From Gemmatimonadota bacterium (GTDB lineage: Bacteria; Gemmatimonadota; Gemmatimonadetes; Gemmatimonadales; GWC2-71-9): a stretch of 43,489 bases of DNA. The notes under the pieces are model-generated. The model ran no database searches and was not told where the DNA came from. It worked only from the letters and a program-made list of their open reading frames with translations. The stretch covers positions 1 to 43,489 of the forward strand of contig JANYKV010000101.1 in assembly GCA_025358055.1 (NCBI GenBank), written 5' to 3'. This document shows, one piece after another, positions 1-8,360 of this stretch. Position 1 is the stretch's first letter; each line of letters opens with the position of its first letter. Made by a program: the position numbers and the translations under genes.

Positions 1-2
1 AG

Positions 3-896
3 TCCGCGGCCATCGTCCGGATGGACGCGGGACTCGATGCCTCGGGTAAGATCGTGGGCTGGTCACACCAGATTGCTGATTTCCACTTGACGATGTTCGG
101 CGAGTTCTCGCCTGCCGGATACAAACCGGCGGAGGACCTCGAGCCGTGGGGCGGGTTCGATACGCCGTATCAATTTCCGGCGCTCGATGTTCGAATTGCT
201 CGACAGCCGTCGCCGGTCCGCACCGGTGCCTGGCGATCCGTGTTCTATCCCTCCTCGGTGTTTGCCCGCGAGTGCTTCCTGGATGAGGTCGCCCACGCGA
301 TCGGTAAGGACCCTCTCTCGCTCCGCCTCGAACTGTTGGGTACGCCGAACTTGGTGACCCGCCGCGGCGTCACGTTCGACAACCGGGCCCGGCTCCGGGC
401 GGTCCTTTCGCTCGCGGCCGAGAAGTCCGGTTGGGGTACTCCGCTGCCCGGTGGTGTCGGGCGCGCCGTCGGCCGCGGAATCGCGTGCAACGAGTACCAT
501 CAGCGCACCGTCGTCGCCACTGTGGCCGAAGTCTCGGTTGGCGCCACTGGCGATGTGATTGTGCATCGGATTGTGTGCGCCATGGACTGCGGACGGCCTG
601 TGAGTCTCGATGGGATCGAGGCGCAGATCGAGGGCGGCACTTCCTGGGCGCTGTCCACGCTGTTGGGGCGCGAGATTACGTTTGCGGCAGGCCACACAGA
701 GCAGAAGGCGTTCAATGACTTCCCGGTCCTCCGGATCAATCAGGCCCCACGGGTCGAGGCTCACCTGGTGCCGAGCGCATTGCAGCCGTTCGGGGTCGGA
801 GAGCAACCAGTTCCGGGCGTGATTCCCGCGGTGCTGAATGCCGTCTTCGCGGCCACGGGGCGGCGGATTCGCCGGGTGCCGCTGGGTGCGAGCTGA
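3..896 (+). CDS. Molybdopterin-binding subunit of a xanthine dehydrogenase/isoquinoline 1-oxidoreductase-type hydroxylase (5' partial)
   Basis: The reading frame is open from the window edge and ends at TGA 894-896, so only the C-terminal ~297 residues are present. The sequence has the hallmarks of the large molybdenum subunit of the xanthine oxidase family. These are a GAWRSV segment followed by the FARECFLDEVA helix, an AMDCGRPV segment, and the closing GVGEQPVPGVIPAVLNAV...ATGRRIRRVPL block, which in this family binds molybdopterin cytosine dinucleotide and carries the catalytic Glu. The style (RxGAWRSV, ECFLDE) is closer to IorB-like enzymes than to true xanthine dehydrogenases. Such enzymes hydroxylate N-heterocycles or aldehydes, often in or near the periplasm with a separate 2Fe-2S subunit, which would lie upstream of this window. 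The substrate cannot be told from the sequence. Confidence 0.9.
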   Translation, partial: SAAIVRMDAGLDASGKIVGWSHQIADFHLTMFGEFSPAGYKPAEDLEPWGGFDTPYQFPALDVRIARQPSPVRTGAWRSVFYPSSVFARECFLDEVAHAIGKDPLSLRLELLGTPNLVTRRGVTFDNRARLRAVLSLAAEKSGWGTPLPGGVGRAVGRGIACNEYHQRTVVATVAEVSVGATGDVIVHRIVCAMDCGRPVSLDGIEAQIEGGTSWALSTLLGREITFAAGHTEQKAFNDFPVLRINQAPRVEAHLVPSALQPFGVGEQPVPGVIPAVLNAVFAATGRRIRRVPLGAS

Positions 897-917
897 GACG
901 GGAGGGCATTACAAGAC

Positions 918-961
918 GGTAAGAAAAGCACGGCAAGAAAAGGGATGGCAAGAAAAGGGAA
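918..961. repeat. Three imperfect ~15-bp tandem repeats
   Basis: Three consecutive units start at 918, 932 and 947. The last two share GGCAAGAAAAGGGA, and the first is GGTAAGAAAAGCAC. They lie in the 143-nt gap between the hydroxylase stop and the next gene. The purine-rich strand stands out against the surrounding GC-rich sequence. No stem-loop is formed, and a function cannot be assigned. Confidence 0.7.
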
Positions 962-1039
962 GGTAACTGAGGGGGTGAGGTGGGACAAAACCTGGAAAAG
1001 GGGCGTGACCATGCCTCGTTTTGAAGGAGATCTCACTAC

Positions 1040-1561
1040 GTGCGAATCGTGATCCAGGGGGGGACTGGTTCCGTGAAGCGGGCGGCGTTTGGCCTTGGGG
1101 TATTTGCGGCTCTCTTCATCGCGTCGGGCACAGCCCTGCTCCTTCTCGCCCGGTCCGATGTGCCCCCTCCGCTCGGCGAGGTGACGCACGAAATCGGGAC
1201 CCTCAGCGATGTTCGAATGCATCGCAACAATAGAGGAGCGCCGTACCTCGAACTCACGGTCGATGGCGGCACCTACACCGTGGCCTCGTACCGTCGGGCG
1301 TGGTTGGATTCGGTCGCAGGGGTTCTCCACGCGGGCGATCGTCTGACGGTGTGGAGCCGGACGGTGCCCAACGGATCGGGGCAGATTTGGCAACTCCAGC
1401 GAGGCGACTCGATGGTTGTTCCCTATGCCGAACGGCGGAGTCGGAAGGAGGGGAGCAATCGCGGCACAACTGTGTTCGGGGAGGCACTGATTCTACTGGG
1501 GTGCGCCGGAGCCATTGGGGCTTTCGTTGCCTCGGGGAGGGGAAGAGGAACGGGACGTTGA
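1040..1561 (+). CDS. Hypothetical small membrane protein
   Basis: GTG start at 1040 with a good ribosome binding site AAGGAGA at 1024-1030; 173 residues. There is a membrane segment at about residues 14-37 (AAFGLGVFAALFIASGTALL). A ~100-residue exported or periplasmic region follows that reads like a small beta domain (PYLELTVDGGTYTVAS, LHAGDRLTVWSRT). A second membrane segment lies near the end (FGEALILLGCAGAIGAFVAS), followed by a basic tail. The family is not recognised. It stands alone on the plus strand between the hydroxylase and the convergent secretion genes. The pattern resembles small proteins with a DUF3592-like fold, but the resemblance is not strong enough for a claim. Confidence 0.7.
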   Translation: MRIVIQGGTGSVKRAAFGLGVFAALFIASGTALLLLARSDVPPPLGEVTHEIGTLSDVRMHRNNRGAPYLELTVDGGTYTVASYRRAWLDSVAGVLHAGDRLTVWSRTVPNGSGQIWQLQRGDSMVVPYAERRSRKEGSNRGTTVFGEALILLGCAGAIGAFVASGRGRGTGR

Positions 1562-1642
1562 TCAGACGCACTGACGCAGCGTGGAAAGAGCGCCAAACGC
1601 ACGCTTTGTCAACGAACGTCCGCCTTGTTCCTCTGCGCGCCT

Positions 1643-1666
1643 GTGCGTCCGTGCGTCCGTGCGTCC
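1643..1666. repeat. Perfect 8-bp tandem repeat, three copies
   Basis: GTGCGTCC is repeated three times without change at 1643-1650, 1651-1658 and 1659-1666, ending just before the stop codon of the HlyD gene (1668-1670). It lies in the 106-nt convergent gap. Copy-number change would not alter either protein, so it is probably a simple slippage repeat. Confidence 0.8.
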
Positions 1667-1667
1667 G

Positions 1668-2885
1668 CTAAGGCGCGTCCCGCACGTTCTCCCGCAACGC
1701 TCGGATCGGCTCGATAGCGTAGCTCACTAAGGAACGCCGGCCGACGATCACGTCAGCCAGGCCCTGCATGCCGGCTTGGAGCGCGCGCGGTTGGCCCCGG
1801 ACGAGGATAGAGTCCTCTGCAAGGTCTACGAGGGCCCGGAAGCTCCCACTGTCGCGCGCGGCAACGCCCGCCGGCCCCACCCACCGCACCGTCCCGAACC
1901 GTACACCATAGCGCTGATAGGGGAATGCGTCGTAGCGAAGCTTCACTGGTTGCCCCGCTCGAATGAGCGGTAGCCCCGATTGAGGCACGATGAACTCGGC
2001 CTGGAGCCGCTGCCCCGCGCAGGCGATTTCGCTGAGGACCTCTCCCTCACGCACTAGGGCACCGGCGGCGCTGGGGTACAGTCGGAGCACGGTGCCCCGG
2101 CAAGGGGCGAGGACCGCGAGTCCCGAGTCGGTCAAGTCTTGCAGGTCTCTCCCGAGCGCATCAACCCGAATCCTCGCCGTCTCGACGGACGCTTCCAGTC
2201 CGCGGCGTGTGTCTTGGTATTCCAGCGCCCGGGCCTCGCCATCGCGCGCCAGTCGGGTCAGGTCTGCGCGGGCCTCCGCGAGATCATTGGTCGCGGTTTG
2301 CACTTCCTCGCCGAGCGTCGCGACCTCGAGATCGAGCCGGGCGGACTCCACCCGGTTCACCGAGCCCTTCCGGTAGCCCGACTGAGCGCTATCGGCCAAC
2401 TCATGAGTCAAAGCGAGACGATGCTGCTTCGAGGCGATGATCCGGCTCAACGATTCAATTCTCGCCTGGAGCCGTCGTTGTTCCGCCTCGTCGCCTCGCT
2501 TTCGTGTCTCGTGCTGACTGGCGGCGATTCTGAGCCGATCTTCGTCGGTGCGGCGCTGCGTCTCGAGCATTCGCCTGTCACCGGAGCGATCCGTCGCGGA
2601 GGGTGACCGCAACATCAGGAGCAAGGAACCTACGCTGACGGTGTCCCCTTCCCGAATGCGAATGTCGGTGACAATGCCGTCTCGGCGAACTCGTACCGGA
2701 TCGGCGCCGCCTCGGGGCTCGAGCACGAATCGGCCGCTGACCGTATCGGGCACGTGGACGACAAGTCCCATCACCCCGGCCGCGAGGACGAGGCTGATGA
2801 TGACCCACGTCAGGCCGCGCGCCACCCAATGCGGCGGCTCGCTATCAAGGAACTCGGCGCTGTATTCCGCGTCAGATGAAGGCAT
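1668..2885 (-). CDS. HlyD-family periplasmic adaptor (membrane fusion protein) of the peptide exporter
   Basis: 405 residues starting at ATG 2885, with no clear ribosome binding site. Domain order: short cytoplasmic N-terminus; one membrane helix at about residues 24-45; a beta/lipoyl half (VSGRFVLEPRGGADPVRVRRDGIVTDIRIREGD); a long charged coiled coil at about residues 105-240; the second lipoyl half (LAVLAPCRGTVLRLYPSAAG...EGEVL); and a beta-barrel domain. This is the usual layout of HlyD/LcnD adaptors that link an inner-membrane ABC exporter to the outer membrane or cell exterior. It starts 21 nt after the stop of the C39 ABC transporter and is surely in the same operon, so it should serve export of the precursor peptides described below. 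No TolC-like gene is in the window. Confidence 0.9.
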   Translation of the reverse strand: MPSSDAEYSAEFLDSEPPHWVARGLTWVIISLVLAAGVMGLVVHVPDTVSGRFVLEPRGGADPVRVRRDGIVTDIRIREGDTVSVGSLLLMLRSPSATDRSGDRRMLETQRRTDEDRLRIAASQHETRKRGDEAEQRRLQARIESLSRIIASKQHRLALTHELADSAQSGYRKGSVNRVESARLDLEVATLGEEVQTATNDLAEARADLTRLARDGEARALEYQDTRRGLEASVETARIRVDALGRDLQDLTDSGLAVLAPCRGTVLRLYPSAAGALVREGEVLSEIACAGQRLQAEFIVPQSGLPLIRAGQPVKLRYDAFPYQRYGVRFGTVRWVGPAGVAARDSGSFRALVDLAEDSILVRGQPRALQAGMQGLADVIVGRRSLVSYAIEPIRALRENVRDAP

Positions 2886-2906
2886 GTCGGCGTTTGTCGT
2901 CGCGGT

Positions 2907-5900
2907 TCATACTTCGAGCTGCTGACTCACGAGGAAGTAGTACAGGCCTTGATGACGCATGAGATCGTCATGGGTGCCTTGCTCCACCAGACGGCCTTTC
3001 TCCAACACCAGGATGACGTCCGCATCGCGTACGGTCGACAGCCGGTGGGCGATGACGAACGAGGTCCGCCCTTCGAGCAACTGGTCGATGTTCTCCTTCA
3101 CTGCTCGTTCACTTTCAGTGTCGAGGGAGCTGGTAGCCTCGTCAAAGATCAGAATGGGTGGGCGATTGTACACGGCTCGCGCGATGGCCATCCGCTGGCG
3201 TTGTCCGCCCGAGAGCGACAAACCCGATTCACCGATCCGGGTGTCATACCCCAACGGTAGCCGTTCAATGAACTCGCGCGCGTTGGCCACCTGGGCGGCC
3301 CACATTACCTGATCGAGATTGGGTTCCTCCTCGCCGAAACCGATGTTGCGCGCAACGGTGTCGTCGAAGAGATGGTTTTCCTGGAGCACGAAGCCGATCT
3401 TTCGCCGCAGGTCCCGATAGTTCAAGGTTTTGAGGTCGACCCCGTCATAGAGAATCGTGCCTTCGGATGGCTCGAGGAGGCCGGCCAGCACCTTGATCAA
3501 CGTGGTTTTGCCGGAGCCGCTTCGCCCGACGATCGCCACCATCGTGTTCGGGGGCACGTCAAACGTGAGATCCTCGAGAATCATCGGGGATTCGCCGCCG
3601 CCGTAACGAAACCCGAGATGGCGGACGCTGAGGCGTCCCTCGAGCGACTTGACCGGCAAGAGCCTCGACCGGTCGTGACCCTGCTCCGGTGTCTGCTGGA
3701 AAATATCGTCCAGCCGATTCAGGTATACGGTGGCCTGCTGCATGTTGTCCCAGCGCGCCATGAGAGTCAGGATCGGTCCGTTGGCCAACGCCACCAGCGC
3801 GTTGAACGCGACCAAGGCGCCGATGGACATCTGGCCCGCCAACACCTGTCGCGCCCCTACCAGCAGAAACAGCACTGTCGAGATGAGCGTGATGGAATGA
3901 ACCACGCCGCTGTAGGTCATGAGTGTGAAGTCCGCCTTGAACCGACTCCGCGCCACGCTGTTGAATTGCCGGAGCATGAGGTCGCGGAAGGAAAACTCCG
4001 CGCCGAGTGACTTGACCGTCTCGATCCCCTTGATGGCATCGATCTGAAACGATTGGTACTTGCCGTAGGTGTCCTCCAACTCGGCGTACAATGGATAGAG
4101 CCAGTCCCCGCTCAACTTCAAGATCACGACGAAAACTGGTACGGTGGCGAGAAACACCAGGGTGAGCTTCGGACTGTACACCAACATGAGGCCGAGCGCC
4201 GCCAGCAACTGCGCGCTGGCCGTGAGCGCGGCACTGCCATGTTCCACCATGAATTCGCGGACCTGCCAGATACCCGCGAGCCGGCGCTGGATGTCCCCCG
4301 TGCGCCGAGTGTTGAAGTAGGACATCGGGAGGCTGAGCAACCGTCGGGTCAGGAAGTCGAGCGAGCTCGAGTCGATGCGCACGGCGATCCAGGCCAGGAG
4401 GTATCGCTCGACCAGGGACGCGAGTAGTGAGACGACCACCACCGCCGTCATGCCGGCGATCAGGATGTACAGCAGGGTGAGATCGCGTTCCACCAAGACC
4501 CGATCGACGATGATCTGGGTAAACACCGGGATGACCATCTGGAGCCCGCTCACGATGAGCGCCAGCGCAGTCGCCCGGAGGATCAGTCCGTAATACGGGC
4601 GGAAAAAGGGTAACAGCCAGGCGAAGCCGACCTTGCCCTCCGCGTTCTTCTCGAACTCGGTGGTGTAGTCGAACAGCGCCGCGTAGCCGGTCCACTTCTT
4701 CGCGAACTCTTCCCGCGAAACTTTGACCTTCCCGAGCCCCGGGTCCGACACGCGCACATGCGTGCGGTCCACATCGTACAGGACAACCCAATGGTTGCCT
4801 TCCCAGTGGGCGATGGCCGGGAGCGGCATCTGGTCCAAATTGCTAGCCGATGCTTTGACCGCGCGGGCGGCGAGTCCGAGCTCGCCGGCGCCGTGGCAGA
4901 TTGCGCGAAGGCTCGCGCCATCGAGGCCGGTGTGAACCAACTGGCGAATGCGAGCGAGGCTGATCGCCTTTCCGAAATGGCGGCAGACGATCGCCAGCGC
5001 GGTTGCGCCGCAGTCCATCTCGTCGATCTGCCAGATGTGGGCAAACCGGCGAATCCGCTTCCCTCGTTTGACGAAGCGTCCGCCTTCGTCCGCAAACGGC
5101 CCTTCGCCCTCGGCGCCGTCGGCTGTCCGGGCCGAGGTTGGCGCACCGCTCACATCTTCGTCGATCTGATCAGTCCCGACTTTCTCGGACACCTTGGTGT
5201 CCGCCGGGAGCAGCTCCTGGAAGAGGTCGATTGGAATCTGGGCCGTGTGGCGGAAGTCGTATTGTCCGATGCGATCTTCGATCGCCTCTCGGAAATCGGC
5301 ATGCTGGTCGAGTAGCTCTCCGTACGTCTCCTGCGTGAGGCGGAGCAGCCGGCAGGGAGTGACCGATTCGACCGTCGATTCCCGGCGCTCGTTGCGGAAA
5401 ACGGAAAACTCACCGAAGAACTCCCCGCGACGAAGATATGCCACGGTCCGCCGTCGCCCCTCCACACCAACGTGGACTCGGCACCGGCCGTCCTCGATGA
5501 TGTACATCGGGCCTGGAGGATCACCCTCGTGAATGATGGCCGTGTTGGCCGGCACCTCCAGTGGCTCCAACGCGCGGAGTAGTGCCGCCATCGCCTCCGG
5601 TGGTAGTGTGGTGAACACCGAGAACTGCCGGAAGAATCCTTGCAGGTGGCGATGGCGGGCCTGCAGTTCCAGGTATTGTCGGATTTCCGGCCGCTTCCGG
5701 ATGAGGGCGGTTACCACCGACTGGTCGAGCCGGAGGACCTCCACATCCGAGCTGGCCCGGACCGTAGCGGACCGAACGCCGGGCGTGAGGAGATCGCCCT
5801 CGCCGAAGGTCTCTCCCGGACGGACTGAGCCCAAAGAGAGTTCATCCCCTCCGTCGGCGTGCTTGAGCACGCGGGCCCGCCCCGACACCAGCACGTAGAG

Positions 5901-6194
5901 CGCGTCCGTGGGCTCGCCCTCCCGGACGATTTCTTGCCCGAAGGTGTAGCTCGCCGACACGAAACTCCCTTCCACCAGATCCCGCACATCGGGCGGGAGG
6001 AACTGGAGGATCGGGAGCTGCTGGAGGATTCCGCCGAGCTCGTTGCTTTCCAAGGCCGGTCCTGGTTGGGAAAGGAGGTTCTGGTTGGCCGGAGCTAACC
6101 AACCGCCGTCCAGTCGCTTAGCGATTGCAGTCACGAGGTCCACTCTGGCGTAGTATGCAGCCGGGCGGCCGATTCGCAAGGTAGCGCCGAGCAA
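2907..6194 (-). CDS. Peptidase C39 ABC exporter with two N-terminal cyclic-nucleotide-binding domains
   Basis: 1095 residues, TTG start at 6194; GTG codons at 6143 or 6134 are alternatives. Domain order: two cNMP-binding folds at about 58-165 and 190-300, each keeping the phosphate-binding cassette pattern (FGEGDLL...RSATV and FGEFSVF...ESTV); a linker; a C39 peptidase at about 385-510 with catalytic Cys395 (DEMDC), His468 (GNHWV) and Asp484 (SDPG); an ABC membrane domain at about 525-800; and an ATPase domain with GRSGSGKTT, LSGGQ, LIFDEATSSLD and the switch His in AHRLST. C39 exporters cut leaders after a double glycine while exporting the peptide. All five small peptides here carry GG or AG at the expected place. 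The cNMP fusion recalls cyanobacterial HetC-like proteins and suggests that export or cleavage is gated by a cyclic nucleotide (inference). A weak ECF-like promoter lies at 6310-6336. Confidence 0.93.
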   Translation of the reverse strand: MLGATLRIGRPAAYYARVDLVTAIAKRLDGGWLAPANQNLLSQPGPALESNELGGILQQLPILQFLPPDVRDLVEGSFVSASYTFGQEIVREGEPTDALYVLVSGRARVLKHADGGDELSLGSVRPGETFGEGDLLTPGVRSATVRASSDVEVLRLDQSVVTALIRKRPEIRQYLELQARHRHLQGFFRQFSVFTTLPPEAMAALLRALEPLEVPANTAIIHEGDPPGPMYIIEDGRCRVHVGVEGRRRTVAYLRRGEFFGEFSVFRNERRESTVESVTPCRLLRLTQETYGELLDQHADFREAIEDRIGQYDFRHTAQIPIDLFQELLPADTKVSEKVGTDQIDEDVSGAPTSARTADGAEGEGPFADEGGRFVKRGKRIRRFAHIWQIDEMDCGATALAIVCRHFGKAISLARIRQLVHTGLDGASLRAICHGAGELGLAARAVKASASNLDQMPLPAIAHWEGNHWVVLYDVDRTHVRVSDPGLGKVKVSREEFAKKWTGYAALFDYTTEFEKNAEGKVGFAWLLPFFRPYYGLILRATALALIVSGLQMVIPVFTQIIVDRVLVERDLTLLYILIAGMTAVVVVSLLASLVERYLLAWIAVRIDSSSLDFLTRRLLSLPMSYFNTRRTGDIQRRLAGIWQVREFMVEHGSAALTASAQLLAALGLMLVYSPKLTLVFLATVPVFVVILKLSGDWLYPLYAELEDTYGKYQSFQIDAIKGIETVKSLGAEFSFRDLMLRQFNSVARSRFKADFTLMTYSGVVHSITLISTVLFLLVGARQVLAGQMSIGALVAFNALVALANGPILTLMARWDNMQQATVYLNRLDDIFQQTPEQGHDRSRLLPVKSLEGRLSVRHLGFRYGGGESPMILEDLTFDVPPNTMVAIVGRSGSGKTTLIKVLAGLLEPSEGTILYDGVDLKTLNYRDLRRKIGFVLQENHLFDDTVARNIGFGEEEPNLDQVMWAAQVANAREFIERLPLGYDTRIGESGLSLSGGQRQRMAIARAVYNRPPILIFDEATSSLDTESERAVKENIDQLLEGRTSFVIAHRLSTVRDADVILVLEKGRLVEQGTHDDLMRHQGLYYFLVSQQLEV

Positions 6195-6309
6195 TCACCC
6201 GCTTGGCGGCTGGGATATTTGGCCGTTGTAATCGGTCGCGAAAAAACCGTCATGCCGAGCGAGCGCGGCGGATCTCAACTGGGATCTGTCAGCGGCCTGC
6301 GAAAGGTAG

Positions 6310-6336
6310 ATCGGAATCAGGCGGAGAAAGCGGACA
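6310..6336 (-). promoter_or_regulatory. Weak candidate ECF promoter before the exporter
   Basis: Read on the minus strand: TGTCCGC, a 16-nt spacer, then CGAT, 116 nt before the exporter start. The -35-like element differs at two of seven positions from the TGTCGGG found at the other sites, but the spacer length is identical. The -10 context TTCCGATC is shared exactly with the site at 12398-12424. The 287-nt gap between the exporter and the peptide at 6482 holds nothing else I can support. Confidence 0.35.
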
Positions 6337-6481
6337 AGGGAAGAACAAACCGGCCTCGAGCGCTTGAGCGCCCGGGGCCGGAAGTGGTGTGTGACGAAGA
6401 CATATCTTCGCTGTCATCGAGCGGGCCTTGCTCACATCGCGTAGCACCCAAGAGAGCAGAGGACCGTGTTGGCGGGCCCGC

Positions 6482-6643
6482 TTAGGCTGACGTTTCGATC
6501 GTAACCGCTTTGATGTGAGTCCCCGTGGTACACTGCTCGTATAACTTCCCTCCTTTCACTTTTGCGGCATCGCCCGGTGCCAGTGGAAGATCGGGTACTG
6601 GCGGCGCCTTCGGGTCGGTCTTCGCAATCGGTTTCGAATCCAT
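6482..6643 (-). CDS. RiPP precursor peptide, DLP/GG leader, Cys- and Thr-rich core
   Basis: 53 residues, ATG at 6643 with GGGAG 8 nt upstream. The frame stays open further upstream, but those codons have no start signal. The leader is short, Lys- and Pro-rich, with a VPDLPLAPGDAAKVKGG ending, a typical double-glycine site for C39 peptidases. The predicted core begins KLYEQCTTGTHIK and has one Cys (Cys38), five Thr and one Ser. The Cys precedes the Thr residues, so a lanthionine ring, if formed, would run from an N-terminal Cys to a later dehydrated Thr, or only dehydration may occur. The gene is the last of a peptide/LanC group and lies upstream of the exporter. It shares the DLP motif with the peptides at 15231 and 15443, not the LNK motif of its neighbour at 6709. 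Confidence 0.75.
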   Translation of the reverse strand: MDSKPIAKTDPKAPPVPDLPLAPGDAAKVKGGKLYEQCTTGTHIKAVTIETSA

Positions 6644-6708
6644 GGCTGAGCTCCCGTGAAGGGTGAATGAGAGCACGACTGTACTCCACCGTTTGCCGTT
6701 CCGAGGAT

Positions 6709-6897
6709 TCAGATACACCTGGGGAGCGCAATGATGGTGACTGGACAATTCATACTTGTCTCGGGGAAACCGGTGCCCGGCCTCCGTCCAGCCTGGGGGC
6801 CTTTGCCGCGAAGGCTCAAGTCCCGGAGGGTCTGTTTGTTCAGCGAGAGCTTCTTGGTTTTCCGGGTGCTGGTCTTTGCTGGTTTCTTGGTGCCCAT
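6709..6897 (-). CDS. Class I lanthipeptide precursor with LxLNKxTLxxL leader
   Basis: 62 residues, ATG at 6897 with a strong ribosome binding site GGAGGTG six bases upstream. The leader is basic and holds KKLSLNKQTLRDLSL, the leader box known in many class I lanthipeptide precursors (pinensin-like and related families). The site GPQAG|R aligns with GPVGG|R of the peptide at 8361 and is the likely C39 cut. The core, from about residue 38, has Thr42, Thr47, Ser48, Cys51, Thr54 and Cys61. This supports two rings, for example Ser48-Cys51 (SMNC) and Thr54-Cys61. The gene has its own ECF-type promoter 88 nt upstream and follows lanC. It is the most convincing lanthipeptide of the set. Confidence 0.88.
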   Translation of the reverse strand: MGTKKPAKTSTRKTKKLSLNKQTLRDLSLRGKGPQAGRRPGTGFPETSMNCPVTIIALPRCI

Positions 6898-6984
6898 CGT
6901 ACACCTCCGGTGGCGGGTGACATTCTAGGAGTGTTCGGACGTCTCTCCCGTTGACCTCGTACAGTGACTGACCTACACCATGTA

Positions 6985-7011
6985 ATCGCATTTGGCCCGC
7001 AAAACCCGACA
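6985..7011 (-). promoter_or_regulatory. ECF-type promoter, TGTCGGG-N16-CGAT
   Basis: On the minus strand TGTCGGG (7011-7005), exactly 16 nt, then CGAT (6988-6985), followed by TACATGG. It lies in the lanC-to-precursor gap, 88 nt before the ATG at 6897. Spacing and sequence match the sites at 8611, 12398 and 15113. This two-block form (TGTC-rich -35, CGxx -10, 16-17 spacer) is known for ECF sigma factors. Confidence 0.65.
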
Positions 7012-7054
7012 GACTCTTTAAACAATGCTCCAGCCAGTGCTGGGCCTCTTTCGC

Positions 7055-8353
7055 CTATATGTCGAGCAGGAGGATCCGATCCCATGCCGGCTCAATCGGC
7101 GTCACGGCCGCCAAGAGGGCCAATCCGACCCCAGTAGCGCCCGTTAACAACCCCGCATTAGCGGTTGTGCTGGTTCTCCTGGGACCCGCGGTCGCCTCGG
7201 CCACGAATCCGCCGACGCCCTGGCCGGGGCGGCGGAAGGAGAGCGCCCGCTCGAACCATTTGACTGCCGCCGTCCGCATGCGGGCATCGCCCGTGGACCG
7301 AGCCCACCGATGGTAGATATGGGCTAGGCCCGCTGCGCCATGGCATAAGGTGGTGTCATGCACTCGGGTACTCGCCGCGGCGCGGCGACGTGCATGGCAT
7401 GCGATACGGAGCGCCTCGTCTTGGAGCCCGCGATCGTCCAGGCTAATCCCGGCGGCCCAGAGCGCAGTGGAAACCCCTGGATCTCCATAACACCAAGCCG
7501 CACGGGAAGACGGGCCTGGTGTCCCATCCAATTCGCAGTAGCTCGGAAAGATCGACCCACCGGCTTCGGGATGACGCCGGGCGAGCAGCCATTCGGTGGC
7601 GCGCCAAAGAAGCGGCGCCGCTGACCGCAGAGCCACTCCGGCCTCGACTACCCGAGCCAAAAATGCGACCACTCCCGGCGTGCCATGGGCCAGCCCGAGG
7701 TTGAACTCCCCCGCTTTCCGGAACGAGTTTCGGGAGGGCGGACTCCGCCAGCCTGGAAGTCCGCCGAGGCGGGTGGCGCATCCCGCCAACCGTTCCACCA
7801 CCAGTCGAAGCATCGTGCGTGCCCTACGTCGCGGCAGCCGCTCGAGGGCGTACACGCCAATACCGACGAGCCCATACAGGACGTCGAACTCCGCTGTGGA
7901 CCTCGAGTCGCGGAGCCACGTGAGCAGCACCTCGTCGATAGCCCCGAGCTCGCCACCGTCCGGCTCGCCAAAGAAATGCCGTCGTAGATTGGAGTGGGCC
8001 CAAGCAATTCCGGTGAAGCCTGAGCACATCGAGGACCCAAAGTTGTGCCGCATCAGGGCCGCCTCGGCCTCATTCAAGAAGCGTCTCGCGAGCTGCTCCG
8101 CCCCATCATAGAGCCCAGCTCTTGCGAGGTAGCCAAAGAACAGGGCAACGCCTGCCCGTCCGGTGAGCAGTCCGTACTCATCTTCGGCCTGATCGGAGCG
8201 CAGTTGGTGAGGAGCCTTGGGTAACCCCGAAAGCGAAACGGCGATATCGTGGATTGTCTCGAGCGCGTCGCGGCGGAGGCTACCCTTGAGGAGCGGAGTC
8301 CAAGGGCCAGTCAGCGCAGCCATCATCGGTTGGTGGCGGCCCGAGGACGACAA
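7055..8353 (-). CDS. lanC: Lanthionine synthetase C family cyclase
   Basis: 432 residues from a TTG at 8353. ATG codons at 8326/8323 are an alternative start, and neither has a convincing ribosome binding site. It carries the LanC signature in order: GLLTGRAGVALFF near residue 61, CSGFTGIAWAH, LAHGTPGVVAF with the catalytic His223, WCYGDPGV with zinc ligand Cys288, and LCHGAAGLAHIY with zinc ligands Cys337 and His338. The fold is an alpha/alpha toroid. The family adds Cys thiols to dehydrated Ser/Thr to make lanthionine rings in the cytoplasm, working with LanB. All zinc ligands are present, so the enzyme should be active. It starts only 7 nt after the stop of the precursor at 8361, so it is probably translationally coupled. 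Its partner LanB lies 8.5 kb away. Confidence 0.93.
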   Translation of the reverse strand: MSSSGRHQPMMAALTGPWTPLLKGSLRRDALETIHDIAVSLSGLPKAPHQLRSDQAEDEYGLLTGRAGVALFFGYLARAGLYDGAEQLARRFLNEAEAALMRHNFGSSMCSGFTGIAWAHSNLRRHFFGEPDGGELGAIDEVLLTWLRDSRSTAEFDVLYGLVGIGVYALERLPRRRARTMLRLVVERLAGCATRLGGLPGWRSPPSRNSFRKAGEFNLGLAHGTPGVVAFLARVVEAGVALRSAAPLLWRATEWLLARRHPEAGGSIFPSYCELDGTPGPSSRAAWCYGDPGVSTALWAAGISLDDRGLQDEALRIACHARRRAAASTRVHDTTLCHGAAGLAHIYHRWARSTGDARMRTAAVKWFERALSFRRPGQGVGGFVAEATAGPRRTSTTANAGLLTGATGVGLALLAAVTPIEPAWDRILLLDI

Positions 8354-8360
8354 TACATGG

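Noticed and set aside
6220..6260. CGATTACAACGG near the exporter as another strong ECF site
   Set aside because: It resembles the CGATTACA context of the site at 6985, but no TGTCGGG-like element lies 16 nt upstream.
6482..6991. Reading the peptide at 6482 as a 169-residue protein
   Set aside because: The upstream part overlaps the other precursor in another frame and lacks a start site; the ATG at 6643 has GGGAG and begins a normal leader.
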